A stretch of 64,000 nucleotides of DNA from NCBI GenBank assembly GCA_963837455.1, contig CAWINM010000010.1:372001-436000 (forward strand). The letters run 5' to 3'. A model generated the notes under the pieces. It was not told the origin of the DNA. It saw only the letters and a list, made by a program, of their open reading frames with translations, and did no database searches. A program made the position numbers and the translations under genes. Every line of letters starts with the position of its first letter. The first letter of the stretch is position 1. The DNA is from DASYQD01 sp963837455. GTDB taxonomy: Bacteria; Acidobacteriota; Thermoanaerobaculia; Multivoradales; JAIOJS01. Shown here one piece after another: positions 16,951 through 25,787 of this stretch.

Positions 16951-17739
16951 TCAGGGCGGCGGGTTATCGAGCAGCAGCTCGCGGTCGTGGCGTGGCTGCG
17001 GGGGGCGACTGTTGCCCTGCAGCACGCGCGCGAGGGCGGCGATCTGCTGCCCCGAGGCCGGGATCGGCGCCGCCATCACCACCCAGCTCACCCCCTCGGT
17101 GCATGGCGGCGAGGTGAGCGACCCGGTGTAACGATACGAACGGCGGTCGGTGGGCAGCAGCTCGGAGGCGTCGAAGGGGGCCTGCAGTCGTACCTGGCGT
17201 CCGACCTTGCCGGGAATCGCCGACACCAGCGGCGCCAGCGCGGGGTTCAGCGCGCCGCCGGTGACCAGCAGGCCCACCACCGCCAGGGCGCCGCTCTCGG
17301 CGCGATGCACGAGGTGCACCTCGACCGGAAAGCTGCTGCCGTCGACGGTGTGCTCGCTGGGGGAGTGGAAGTGCAGCTGCACGAGCTGGTAGGCGACGCC
17401 GTCGAGGGTCAGCGAGCCACCCGGGTCGAGGTCGACCTGGACGGTGTGCCCATCGTCGACGATCCGCGCCGCGCTCGGCAGGTAGCCGAACTGCAACGGC
17501 ATGAGGCCGCGCTCGGTGGCGCCGGCGAGGTCGATGGGCGACTGTTGCTGGCCGGAGCCGCAGGCGTCGAAGCTGGGGTCGAGCATCGCCCAGCGGTCGG
17601 GCCCGTGGGGCCCGGAGTAGCTCCAGTCCGCCGCGCCCACGGCGGCCACCCCGCTGCCGGCGAGGACGATGGCGAGGCCCGTGGCGAGGGCGGGAAGCGC
17701 CGCGGTGCGCCGGCGAGCGGTCGAGCGCGTTCGGGTCAT
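16951..17739 (-). CDS. Alpha-class carbonic anhydrase, exported
   Basis: Interconverts CO2 and bicarbonate in the periplasm. 262 residues from the ATG at 17739, chosen for the GGAGGTCAGCC just upstream. A signal peptide (ALPALATGLAIVLAGSGVAAVGA) is followed by WSYSGPHGPDRWAML and SGQQQSPIDL. Zinc ligands are in QLHFHSPSEH (two His) and VEVHLVHR (third His); the family ending YRYTGSLTSPPCTEGVSWVVM is present. An upstream ATG at 17799 would add a non-conserved 20 residues. Confidence 0.94.
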   Translation of the reverse strand: MTRTRSTARRRTAALPALATGLAIVLAGSGVAAVGAADWSYSGPHGPDRWAMLDPSFDACGSGQQQSPIDLAGATERGLMPLQFGYLPSAARIVDDGHTVQVDLDPGGSLTLDGVAYQLVQLHFHSPSEHTVDGSSFPVEVHLVHRAESGALAVVGLLVTGGALNPALAPLVSAIPGKVGRQVRLQAPFDASELLPTDRRSYRYTGSLTSPPCTEGVSWVVMAAPIPASGQQIAALARVLQGNSRPPQPRHDRELLLDNPPP

Positions 17740-17795
17740 GGCTGACCTCCGTTGGCCGAGTGCGCCTCGCAGCATAGCGCGCCCGGCGGCGCCCT

Positions 17796-19493
17796 TCACT
17801 CCTCGCTGCGCTTCGCCACCACCAGCGTCATGTCGTCGGCGGGCTCGTGCCCGGCCATCAGCTCGACCAGCGCGTCGTCGAGGCGATCGAGCAGCTCGCG
17901 TGCCGGCAGATGTCGCAGCGGCCGCAGCATGGCGGCGAGCCCGTCGCCCCCCAACGGCTCGCCGCCGAGCCCTTCCGGGCTGGCGTCGGTGACGCCGTCG
18001 CTGTAGGCGAGCAGCACGTCGCCGGCCTCGAGGCTCCGCGTCTCGAGCCCATAGACCGCCGCCTTGTCGAGCCCGGCGGGCATGCCGGTGGCGGCGAGCT
18101 CGTCCACGGCACCACCGCGGCGGACCAGCAGTGGTGGGTTGTGCCCGGCGTTGACGTAGGTGAGCGTGTGCGCCAGCGGGTCGAGGGCGGCGCAGAAGAG
18201 GGTGGCGAACTTGTTGTAGGGCAGCGAGTCGCAGAGGTAGCGGTTGACGCGAGACATCAGCTCCGGAAGGGTGGCGCCGGCGGCTCCGGTCGCCTGCGCC
18301 TGCGAGCGCACGCAGGCGTGGAGGCTGGACATCGCGAGGGCCGCGTCGAGACCCTTGCCGGAGACGTCGCCGACGGCGAGCAGCACGACGCCCTCGGTGG
18401 CGACGAAGTCGAAGTAGTCGCCGCCCACCGCCAGCGAGGGGAAGCTCACCCCCGAGAGCTCATAGCCGGGCGGCTGCAGGGGATGGCTGGGCAGCAGCCG
18501 CAGCTGGATCTCCCGTGCCTTCTGCAGCTCCTCGTGCAGCCGCTCGTTCTCGATGCGCTGCTCGAGCAGCATGGCGTTCTCGACCTTGATCGCCGCCACG
18601 CCGGCGATGGTGGTGAGCACCTGCAGGTCGTCGCGGTTGAACGGCCGCACCTCGAGCGGGCTGTCGGCGTAGAGCATGCCGAGCACCCGCTCGCCCACCT
18701 GCAGCGGCACCGCCATGATCGAGCGCACGCCGGAGAGGATCACCGACTCGCGGTTCTTGAAGCGCTCGTCGATCTGCGCGTCGGTGGAGAGCACCGAGCG
18801 GCGCTCCTCGAGGACCTGGCGCTGCACCTCGCGGCTGACCTTGACCTCCGCCGCCTGCGGCCGCCGGCGCGAGCCGTCACGATAGCTGGCCGCCTCGAGC
18901 TGGGGCTCGCCACTCACCTCGTCGCGCAGCTGCAGGAAGGCGCGCTCGGCGGCGATGCCGTCGAACACCAGCTCGAGGATGGCGGGCAGCACCTCGTCGA
19001 GCCCCGACGGCGAGAGCAGCGCCACGCCGACCTTGCTGATCAGCCCGAAGAGGTCACGCGGCGGCAGCGTCGGCGCGGCAGCGGCACCGGTGGCCTGCTG
19101 CACCGAGACGAGCAACGCGGCGAGGTCGCGGCTGGTTCGCGACTCGGACGGCGGCGGCGGCAGTGGCGCCGGCTGGGTGGCTTCCTCCCCGGACTCCAGG
19201 GTGAGCTCGGTCTCGCCGATGCGTACGCGGTCGCCGGGGAAGATCTGCACCGAGCCGGTGATGCGGGTGCCGTTGAGGAAGGTGCCGTTACTGCTGCCGA
19301 GGTCGGAGAGCCAGCACGACTCGCCATCGTGCCAGACCTCCGCGTGCAGGCGCGAGGCGAAGGGGTCGTCGATGGTGAGCTGGGCGCGCGGCGAGCGGCC
19401 GACGGAGAGGTGGCTGCGCGACAGCGGCATGTTGCCGAGCTGCCGCGAGCCCACCTGCACGCGCAGGCCGAAGCGGCCGCTCAGCTCGCGCAT
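17796..19493 (-). CDS. FHA-GAF-PP2C (SpoIIE/RsbU) serine phosphatase
   Basis: 565 residues. FHA domain at about 20-100 (VGRSPRAQLTIDD, SRLHAEV, LGSSNGTFLNGTRI), which reads phosphothreonine; GAF sensor domain at about 150-310; a short coiled coil (QRIENERLHEELQKAREIQL); and a PPM/SpoIIE phosphatase domain from about 350 with metal ligands in AVGGDYFDF, VGDVSGKGLDAALAMS, NAGHNPP and YSDGVTDA. It probably dephosphorylates an anti-anti-sigma-type protein or kinase targets. ATG 19493 shares its A with the TGA of the upstream acyltransferase gene (TGATG), so the two are translationally coupled. Confidence 0.92.
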   Translation of the reverse strand: MRELSGRFGLRVQVGSRQLGNMPLSRSHLSVGRSPRAQLTIDDPFASRLHAEVWHDGESCWLSDLGSSNGTFLNGTRITGSVQIFPGDRVRIGETELTLESGEEATQPAPLPPPPSESRTSRDLAALLVSVQQATGAAAAPTLPPRDLFGLISKVGVALLSPSGLDEVLPAILELVFDGIAAERAFLQLRDEVSGEPQLEAASYRDGSRRRPQAAEVKVSREVQRQVLEERRSVLSTDAQIDERFKNRESVILSGVRSIMAVPLQVGERVLGMLYADSPLEVRPFNRDDLQVLTTIAGVAAIKVENAMLLEQRIENERLHEELQKAREIQLRLLPSHPLQPPGYELSGVSFPSLAVGGDYFDFVATEGVVLLAVGDVSGKGLDAALAMSSLHACVRSQAQATGAAGATLPELMSRVNRYLCDSLPYNKFATLFCAALDPLAHTLTYVNAGHNPPLLVRRGGAVDELAATGMPAGLDKAAVYGLETRSLEAGDVLLAYSDGVTDASPEGLGGEPLGGDGLAAMLRPLRHLPARELLDRLDDALVELMAGHEPADDMTLVVAKRSEE

Positions 19494-20194
19494 CAGGCGG
19501 CCACCGCCGCGAGCTCGGAGCAGTGGCGGTCGCGCCGCGCCTCGAGGTCCTGGATCACCGCCTGCTTGAAGCCGTGCCGCCCGGCCTCCGCCTGCAGCCG
19601 CGCGCGGTAGGCGGCGATGTCGAGCAGCTCGAAACGCATGGCGAGGCGCTTGAAGAGGCGCGGCAGCAGCTCGCCGGGGGCCTGCACGTGGTGCAGCCCG
19701 CCGCTGTAGGCGAGCAGCATGCGCCCGGCGGGAATGCCGCGCAAGACGTCGGCGATGCCGCCGCGCACCGTCATCGGATTGCCGTCGGCGTCGAGGCCGG
19801 TGAGGCGCTTCATCCGCCCCTCGGGGGCGATGATGACCAGCGAGCGCGGCCCGATGCGGTCGACGAGCTCCTGCCAACTGGCGTCGCGCTGGCGCGTCAC
19901 CGGCACCACGTCGGGGGCGACGAGGGAGAAGAAGCGCCCCACCAGCGGCCGCCGCAGCGTCTTCTCGGCGACCGGCACGACGCCGCGGCGGGCGATCTCG
20001 TGCAGCAGACGGTTGGGCACCCCGCCGGCGAACAGCGGCTCGTAGAGGCTGGTGTGATTGAGGATGGCGATCACCCGCAGGTCCGCCCAGGGGTCTTTGG
20101 CGGGCTGCTCCACCCAGTCGAGGTCGATGCGGTAGAAGAACCGGGAGAGCGCCTTGACGCCGAGCAGCAGCGGGTAGTTGACGTAGAAGGACAC
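19493..20194 (-). CDS. PlsC-type acyltransferase
   Basis: About 233 residues from the GTG at 20194; the true start is uncertain since no clear Shine-Dalgarno is seen and the divergent gene begins at 20288. Motif I appears as ILNHTSLYEPLF (N-H-x4-E variant of HX4D), motif III as VIIAPEGRMKR, and the C-terminal part has MRFELLDIAAYRARLQAEAGRHG. It probably acylates a glycerolipid or related alcohol at the inner membrane. Couples to the downstream phosphatase and is divergent from a second acyltransferase. Confidence 0.78.
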   Translation of the reverse strand: MSFYVNYPLLLGVKALSRFFYRIDLDWVEQPAKDPWADLRVIAILNHTSLYEPLFAGGVPNRLLHEIARRGVVPVAEKTLRRPLVGRFFSLVAPDVVPVTRQRDASWQELVDRIGPRSLVIIAPEGRMKRLTGLDADGNPMTVRGGIADVLRGIPAGRMLLAYSGGLHHVQAPGELLPRLFKRLAMRFELLDIAAYRARLQAEAGRHGFKQAVIQDLEARRDRHCSELAAVAA

Positions 20195-20287
20195 GTCAGG
20201 GGGCGCGCCGGTCCCGCCATCGGGCGGGACGAGCAACCAGCATGCCGGGCCGCTGCCGTAGGCGCGGGCGTATTCTAACCGCCGCTC

Positions 20288-21730
20288 ATGGGGGGCGCCG
20301 ACCCGACCGCCGCACCGCCGACCCGGCACCTCGCGGCGTCGCGCAGCTACCCGGGGTGGATCCCGGGGCTCGCCCGGCTGCTGCTGCACGTCTTCTTCGG
20401 CCGCATCGAGGTGGTCGGCCTGGCGAGGGTGCCGGCGGGGCGACCCCTGCTCTACCTCGCCAACCACAACAACGGCCTCGTCGATCCCGTGCTGGTGGTG
20501 GGAATGCTGCCCGGCCGGCCGCGCTTCCTCGCCAAGCACACGCTGTGGGGCAACCCGGTGCTGCGCCCGTTCCTGGCGCTGGCGCGGGCGATCCCTGTCT
20601 ACCGGCCGCAGGACGCCCCGAGCTCCGCGCCTGGCGAGGAGCCACCCGCGACGGCGGCCGCGCCCGCGACGAGCGCCAACGAGGAGTCGTTCCGGCGCTG
20701 CCGCGAGGTGCTCGCCGAGGGCGGCGCGGTGGCGCTGTTCCCGGAAGGGAAGAGCCACAGCGAGCCGGCGCTGGCGGCGCTCAAGACGGGGGCGGCGCGC
20801 ATCCTCCTCGGTCTGCCGGCGCCGGTGCGCCGCGAGCTCGCGGTGGTGCCGGTGGGGTTGCTCTTCGACGCCCCGGCGATCTTCCGCTCGCGGGTGCTGC
20901 TGCAGGTGGGCGAGCCACTCGCCGCCGCCGATGTCGCCGGCGGCGAGCCGGCCGCGGCAGAGGCGGTGCGGCAGGTGACCGCGGTCCTCGCCGTAGGGCT
21001 CGCGGAGGTGACCCTCAGCTTCTCCTCCTGGGACGAGGCCCGCCTGCTGGCGCGGGTCGCCGACCTCTGGCTGCAGCCCCAGCCGGAGCTGCCGGCACGA
21101 CCGCCACTCGCCCGGCGGGTGGCGGCGCGGCGCCGCGTTCTCGACCGCTACCGGCAGCTCGCGCGCGAGCGGCCGCAGCGCCTGGCGCCGCTCGTCGCGG
21201 CGCTTGCCGCCTACGACCAGCTGCTCTCCGCTCACGGCCTGCGCGACGAGCAGGTGGGCGCCGCCTATCCGCTCCTGTCGGTGCTCGCCTTCCTCGCCGA
21301 GTCGGTCTTCCTGCTGCTCATTCGGCTGCCACTCGCCGTCGCGGGCACGCTGCTCGACTACGTTCCCTACCGGCTGTGCGGCATCGCCGGAGCGCTCGCC
21401 GCGCGCGAGCCCGACCAGCCGGCGACCTTCAAGCTGTTCGGCGGCATCGTGCTGCTGCCGCTCTTCTGGGCGGCGGAAGCGACCTTCGCGGGATGGCGAT
21501 GGGGCGCCTGGGCGGCGCTTGCCGTGCTCGTGCTCGGCCCGCTCGGCGGCTGGGCGGCGGTGCGGTTCCGCGACCGCTTCCGCTACCTCGTGTTCGAGGC
21601 GCGCGCGTTCCTGCTGCTGCGTGGGCCGGGCGGAGCGGGCGAGGAGCTGAGAAGGCGACGGGCGGCGCTGCGGCGCGAGGTGCTGGCGCTCGCGGCGGAG
21701 CTGGGCGAGCCGCCGGTGGCGGCGGACTGA
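20288..21730 (+). CDS. 1-acylglycerol-3-phosphate acyltransferase-like protein with C-terminal membrane helices
   Basis: 480 residues. The acyltransferase core is N-terminal: LANHNNGLVDPVLV (the usual HX4D appears as H-N-N-G-L-V-D), LAKHTLWGNPVLRPFL and LFPEGKSHSEPAL (motif III). The second half is not catalytic and has two to three hydrophobic segments (LSVLAFLAESVFLLLIRLPLAVAG, ATFKLFGGIVLLPLFWAAEATFAGW, WAALAVLVLGPLGGWAAV). That architecture matches Gat1/GPT-like bacterial acyltransferases. A likely role is phospholipid or storage-lipid synthesis. TATTCT lies 10 nt before its ATG, so the leader is very short. Confidence 0.82.
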   Translation: MGGADPTAAPPTRHLAASRSYPGWIPGLARLLLHVFFGRIEVVGLARVPAGRPLLYLANHNNGLVDPVLVVGMLPGRPRFLAKHTLWGNPVLRPFLALARAIPVYRPQDAPSSAPGEEPPATAAAPATSANEESFRRCREVLAEGGAVALFPEGKSHSEPALAALKTGAARILLGLPAPVRRELAVVPVGLLFDAPAIFRSRVLLQVGEPLAAADVAGGEPAAAEAVRQVTAVLAVGLAEVTLSFSSWDEARLLARVADLWLQPQPELPARPPLARRVAARRRVLDRYRQLARERPQRLAPLVAALAAYDQLLSAHGLRDEQVGAAYPLLSVLAFLAESVFLLLIRLPLAVAGTLLDYVPYRLCGIAGALAAREPDQPATFKLFGGIVLLPLFWAAEATFAGWRWGAWAALAVLVLGPLGGWAAVRFRDRFRYLVFEARAFLLLRGPGGAGEELRRRRAALRREVLALAAELGEPPVAAD

Positions 21731-21817
21731 CGGGTCCCAGCGGGCGCCGGACGCTCGACACCGCCGAGGGCGCTCACGAACGGGTGTCGGCTGGTGGGAG
21801 AGAAGGGGCCGGTCGCC

Positions 21818-22768
21818 TCAGCCGGGCTGGAACAGCGCGTCCGGCAGGTCGAGGTTGCCGCCGCTGAGGATGACGCCGACGCGCCTGCCGGCGGCAGGGA
21901 TGGCGCCTGCGAGCAGCGCCGCCACCGGCACCGCCGCCGAGGGCTCGATGATCAGCTTTGTGCGCTCCCAGAAGAAGCGCATGGCGTCGAGGGTGGTGGC
22001 GTCGTCGACGGTGGCGATGCAGACCCGGTGCGCCTGCAGGATCGCCAGCGGCAGGCGGCCGAGGGTGGCCCGCAGCCCATCGGCGACGGTACGTGGCGAG
22101 GGCAGCGTCACGACGTGGCCGGCGGCGAGCGAGCGCTGGGCGTCGTCGGCGCCGCTCGGCTCGGCGCCCCATACCGCCACCGCCGGCACCGCGGCGGCGG
22201 CGATGGCGGTGCCCGAGAGCAGCCCGCCGCCGCCGACCGGCGCCACCAGCAGGTCGAGGTCGGGCACCTCGGCGAGCAGCTCGCGGGCGGCGGTGGCCTG
22301 CCCGGCGATGACGCGAGCGTCCTCGTAGGGGTGGATGAGCACGCCGCCGGTCTCGTCGAGCAGCCGTGCGGCGGCCTCCTCGCGCCCGGCCTGCGTCGGG
22401 GCGCAGGGCACCACCGTGGCGCCGAAGTCCTCCACCGCCGCTCGCTTGGCGCGGGCGGCGTTTTCCGGCATCACCACCCGGCAGGGGATGGCGCGCCGCC
22501 GGGCGGCGAGTGCGACGGCCGCTCCGTGGTTGCCCGACGAGTGGGTGACGACGCCGCGCCGCGCCTCCTCGTCGCTGAGCGACCAAACGGCGTTGCTGGC
22601 GCCGCGCAGCTTGAAAGCGCCGGTGCGCTGCAGGTTCTCGCACTTGAAGAACAGGCGCGCTCCGCTGGCGCGGTCGAGGCTGGCGCTGGTGACCACCGGC
22701 GTGCAGTGGACGTGGGGCGCGATGCGGGCCGCGGCGGCCTCGACGTCGGCGTAGGTGGGGGGCTCCAT
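21818..22768 (-). CDS. PLP-dependent threonine/serine dehydratase (or racemase) family enzyme
   Basis: 316 residues from ATG 22768. The PLP lysine is in LQRTGAFKLRGASNA, the substrate loop in VVTHSSGNHGAAVALAA and the phosphate cradle in VAPVGGGGLLSGTAIA; ILSGGNLDL is near the end. The length without an ACT regulatory domain fits catabolic threonine dehydratase or serine racemase rather than biosynthetic IlvA. It is divergent from the D-amino-acid aminotransferase-like gene, which makes amino-acid racemisation or breakdown a plausible shared theme, though this is inference. Confidence 0.88.
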   Translation of the reverse strand: MEPPTYADVEAAAARIAPHVHCTPVVTSASLDRASGARLFFKCENLQRTGAFKLRGASNAVWSLSDEEARRGVVTHSSGNHGAAVALAARRRAIPCRVVMPENAARAKRAAVEDFGATVVPCAPTQAGREEAAARLLDETGGVLIHPYEDARVIAGQATAARELLAEVPDLDLLVAPVGGGGLLSGTAIAAAAVPAVAVWGAEPSGADDAQRSLAAGHVVTLPSPRTVADGLRATLGRLPLAILQAHRVCIATVDDATTLDAMRFFWERTKLIIEPSAAVPVAALLAGAIPAAGRRVGVILSGGNLDLPDALFQPG

Positions 22769-22852
22769 GGTGCCGGTGACGATACCCAACTCCGCGGGCC
22801 CCCGGGGCGGGCGGCGGCGCGCGACGAAATTGAGTATCGTCCCGGCTGGCTC

Positions 22853-23704
22853 ATGCTGGTCTACCTCAACGGCGAGGTCCTCCCCCTGGCGCAGGCGCGC
22901 ATCTCGCCGGAAGACCGCGCCTTCCTCTTCGCCGACGGCGTCTACGAGGCGCTGCTGGCGCGCCATGGCCGCCTCCTGCTGTGGCACGAGCACGAGCGCC
23001 GGCTGCGCCAGGGGCTCGCGGCGCTGCGCATCGAGCTCGCCGATCCGGGGGCGCTGCGGGCGGTGGTGGAGGAGCCCCTGGCGCGCAACGAGCTGCTCGC
23101 CGGCGAGGCCACCGTCTACCTGCAGGTGAGCCGTGGGGCGGCGCCCCGGCTGCATGCCTTCCCCGACCCGCCGGTGCCGCCCACTGTCTACGTCACCACG
23201 CGCGCCTGGGGCGGCCATGCGCAGGCTCTGCTGGCAGCGGGCGCCACCGCGGTGACCGCCGCCGACACCCGCTGGGCACGCTGCGACGTCAAGTCGACGG
23301 CGCTGCTGCCCAACGTGCTGGCCCAGCAGCAGGCGAGAGAGGCGGGGGCACACGAGGCGATCTTCGTGCGCGACGGCATTGCCATCGAGGGGAGCCACAG
23401 CAACCTCTTCGCGGTGCGCGGCGGGGTGCTGTCGACCTTCCCGGTCTGCAACTACATCCTCGACGGCGTGACGCGGGGCTGCCTGCTCGGCCTCGCCGCG
23501 ACGCTCGGGATCCCCGTGCGGCTCGGTGCGTTGCCGCTCGCCGACCTCTACGAGGCGGACGAGCTCTTCCTCACCGGCACCACCACCGAGGTGCTGCCCG
23601 TGGTGGCGGTGGACGGCCGGAGGATCGGCGACGGGCGACCGGGACGCGTGAGCACCCGCCTGCGCGAGGCCTACCTCCAGCGCGTCGAGGAGCTGCTGGG
23701 CTGA
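22853..23704 (+). CDS. Class IV aminotransferase (D-alanine aminotransferase-like)
   Basis: 283 residues. Fold-type IV PLP enzyme: YLNGEVLPLAQARISPEDRAFLFADGVYE at the start, and RWARCDVKSTALLPNVLAQQQA around the PLP lysine, the arrangement best known from D-amino-acid aminotransferase. SHSNLFAV, ILDGVTRGCLL and TGTTTEVLPVV bind PLP phosphate and substrate. Branched-chain aminotransferase or ADC lyase are possible, but the CDxKS sequence and short N-terminus favour Dat. The start has only about 12 nt after TATCGT, a -10-like hexamer also found before the divergent gene. Confidence 0.83.
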   Translation: MLVYLNGEVLPLAQARISPEDRAFLFADGVYEALLARHGRLLLWHEHERRLRQGLAALRIELADPGALRAVVEEPLARNELLAGEATVYLQVSRGAAPRLHAFPDPPVPPTVYVTTRAWGGHAQALLAAGATAVTAADTRWARCDVKSTALLPNVLAQQQAREAGAHEAIFVRDGIAIEGSHSNLFAVRGGVLSTFPVCNYILDGVTRGCLLGLAATLGIPVRLGALPLADLYEADELFLTGTTTEVLPVVAVDGRRIGDGRPGRVSTRLREAYLQRVEELLG

Positions 23705-23867
23705 GGGTGCACCGGCTACACTCCGGCGCGCCGACTTCCGAAGGGAGCGGCGCCGTGCGGCATGCTCGCGAGGGTGGCCGGCGAACCGGATGCCGCCCTG
23801 ACACTTCGCAGACGTGCTAGCATTGCCCCTAAGCCGAATGAAATCCTTGACTTGCCGAGGAGGTGCC

Positions 23868-24497
23868 ATGAGGTTGTCTGCCGCGCGCGTCCTGTCTCTA
23901 GCCGCCCTGTTGCTGCTCGTCGCCCTGCCCGCCGCCGCCCAGGAGGATGAAGAGGGTCGTTTCTCGCTGGGGCTCGGAGGGGGCCTGGTCCAGACCGGCG
24001 GCAGCTCGGATCCCTACCTCACCGCCAATCTGCGGATGCGGATCGGGTACCGGGTGGCGGGTGAAGAGCGCCAGGGCTCGGTGTACGGGTTCCTCGAGCC
24101 CGAGGTCGGCTATCGCACGCGCGACAACGACATCACGGCGGCGGGGGTCAGGCAGGGGACGCTGCACATCAAGGACACTCTGGTGGGCGTCAACGTCGGC
24201 GGCACTGTGCGCCTTCGGGTCTTCGAGTACTTCGTCGCCGGTGGCGTCGGCTACCACTTCGTCAACCAGGACGTGCAGGGCATCGTCGACGCCAAGTCGT
24301 TCGACAGCGGCAATGTCGGCGTCAACGCCCAGTTCGGCTTCGACGTGCGGGTGAGCGAGCTGATCAGCCTCTTCGGCGTCGGCCGATTCGACCTGGTGCA
24401 GGAGTCGGACAAGCAGAAGGCGCTGCGACGGCAGCTCAGCCTCAACAGCGAGGAGCAGCAGACCAAGGTCTTCCTGGGTCTGCGAGTGCACCTCTAG
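23868..24497 (+). CDS. Outer-membrane beta-barrel protein
   Basis: 209 residues after a strong GAGGAGGTGCC ribosome site. The signal peptide (VLSLAALLLLVALPAAAQ) is followed by alternating polar/hydrophobic strands: FSLGLGGGLVQTGG, YLTANLRMRIGYRV, GSVYGFLEPEVGYRT, DTLVGVNVGGTVRLRV, EYFVAGGVGYHFV, VGVNAQFGFDVRV, and a final TKVFLGLRVHL ending in a hydrophobic residue, as outer-membrane barrels do. About eight strands fit the OmpA/opacity type. Function unknown. Confidence 0.82.
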   Translation: MRLSAARVLSLAALLLLVALPAAAQEDEEGRFSLGLGGGLVQTGGSSDPYLTANLRMRIGYRVAGEERQGSVYGFLEPEVGYRTRDNDITAAGVRQGTLHIKDTLVGVNVGGTVRLRVFEYFVAGGVGYHFVNQDVQGIVDAKSFDSGNVGVNAQFGFDVRVSELISLFGVGRFDLVQESDKQKALRRQLSLNSEEQQTKVFLGLRVHL

Positions 24498-24560
24498 GGG
24501 CCTGTCGCTCCTCGCCCGTGGTGGGGAGGCGCGAGGTCGGCGATCGCCGGCCGCGGGCAG

Positions 24561-25787
24561 TCAGCCTCCCGTCGTGACGGTGGCGGCCGTGATGGCGGTC
24601 CGGCGCGCCACCTCGCCCAGCCGCGCCATCGCCTCCACGAGCTGGGCGTCGGCGAGGTAGGGCGCCGGCCCCAGCCGCAGCACCTCGCCGCGGGAGTCGC
24701 TGAGCACGCCGGCGGCGCGCAGGCCGGCCCGGAGGGCGGAGGCGTGCGGGCTGCGCAGCGCCAGGAAGCCGGCGAAGCGCTCCGCCGGGGTCACGCGGTC
24801 GCGATCGATGAGCGCCGGCGGCAGGTCGAGGGTATCGAAGGTGGCAGCGAGCACGGCTCGCTGGTGCTGGCTCACCTCGCGCAGCACCGCGGGGGTCATC
24901 CCGCGGGCGGCGAAGAATTCGAACACCTCGGCGGCTCGGTAGTGGCTGCTGGGGTCGTAGGTGGCGCCGGCGAAGCGGGCGCCGGGGTCGTCGGGGTAGG
25001 CGACGCGGCCCGACGGAGCCGCCTCGAGCCGCTCGAACTCGGCGAACCAGCCGGTCACCAGTGGCCGCAGGAGCCGGTGCGGCGGCACGCGCAGGAAGGC
25101 GACGCCCTCGCCGAGCTGGCAGTACTTGTAGCCGCCGCCGAGGATGAAGGCGGTCTCGACCCCGGTGAGCGCGAAGGGCACCACGGCGAGGTGATGGTAG
25201 GCGTCGAGCAGCAGCTCGGCGCCGTGGCGCTGGCAGGCGGCCGCCGCCAGCGGCAGCGCACCGGCGAGTCGGGCGTTGGTGAAGAAGACCGTCGAGGCCA
25301 CCACCGCCGAGGTGCGATCGTCGACCGCCGCCGCCAGCCGCTCGCCGACGTCGTCGGCGGGGTCGGCGGCGACGCGCACCACCTCGACCCCCGCCTCGGC
25401 CAGCCGATCGAGCTGGCGCCGTGCACTGTGGAACTCGGCGTCGGTGCTCACCAGCCGCGGCCGCCTGGCGAGCGGTAGCGCCGAGAGAAACCGCACCAGC
25501 AGGTCGTGGGTGCAGGCGGCGAGGGCAAGGCTGCCTTGCGCGTCGCCGAGCAGCGTCGCGAAGCCCTGGCGCACGCGCGCGGCGCGGGCAAAGGCGCGCT
25601 CCCACTTCTCGTCCACCAGCTCCGCGGCGTCGGCGTACGCCGCGCGCACGCCGTCGAGGGCACGATCGGGCCAGGCCTGGTGCGAGTGGCCGGTGAGCAG
25701 CAGCCGCTCGGCGACCCGGAAGCGCGAGTAGTCGGGGGCCAGGGCGTTGGGGGAGGCGTAGAGCGTCCCGGGGTCCAGGTCGGTCAC
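24561..25787 (-). CDS. kynU: Kynureninase-like PLP enzyme
   Basis: 408 residues from GTG 25787, overlapping the stop of the tryptophan dioxygenase gene (GTGA). Splits kynurenine to anthranilate and alanine if true kynureninase. Fold-type I features: an aspartate-containing strand LLDAYHHLAVVPF for the PLP ring nitrogen and GGGYKYCQLGEGVAFLRV with the PLP lysine, compared with the SHKY pattern of standard KynU. Because the lysine motif and the N-terminus differ from well-known KynU, the name relies partly on operon context with TDO. An aminotransferase class V or desulfurase-type enzyme is the alternative. Confidence 0.75.
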   Translation of the reverse strand: MTDLDPGTLYASPNALAPDYSRFRVAERLLLTGHSHQAWPDRALDGVRAAYADAAELVDEKWERAFARAARVRQGFATLLGDAQGSLALAACTHDLLVRFLSALPLARRPRLVSTDAEFHSARRQLDRLAEAGVEVVRVAADPADDVGERLAAAVDDRTSAVVASTVFFTNARLAGALPLAAAACQRHGAELLLDAYHHLAVVPFALTGVETAFILGGGYKYCQLGEGVAFLRVPPHRLLRPLVTGWFAEFERLEAAPSGRVAYPDDPGARFAGATYDPSSHYRAAEVFEFFAARGMTPAVLREVSQHQRAVLAATFDTLDLPPALIDRDRVTPAERFAGFLALRSPHASALRAGLRAAGVLSDSRGEVLRLGPAPYLADAQLVEAMARLGEVARRTAITAATVTTGG

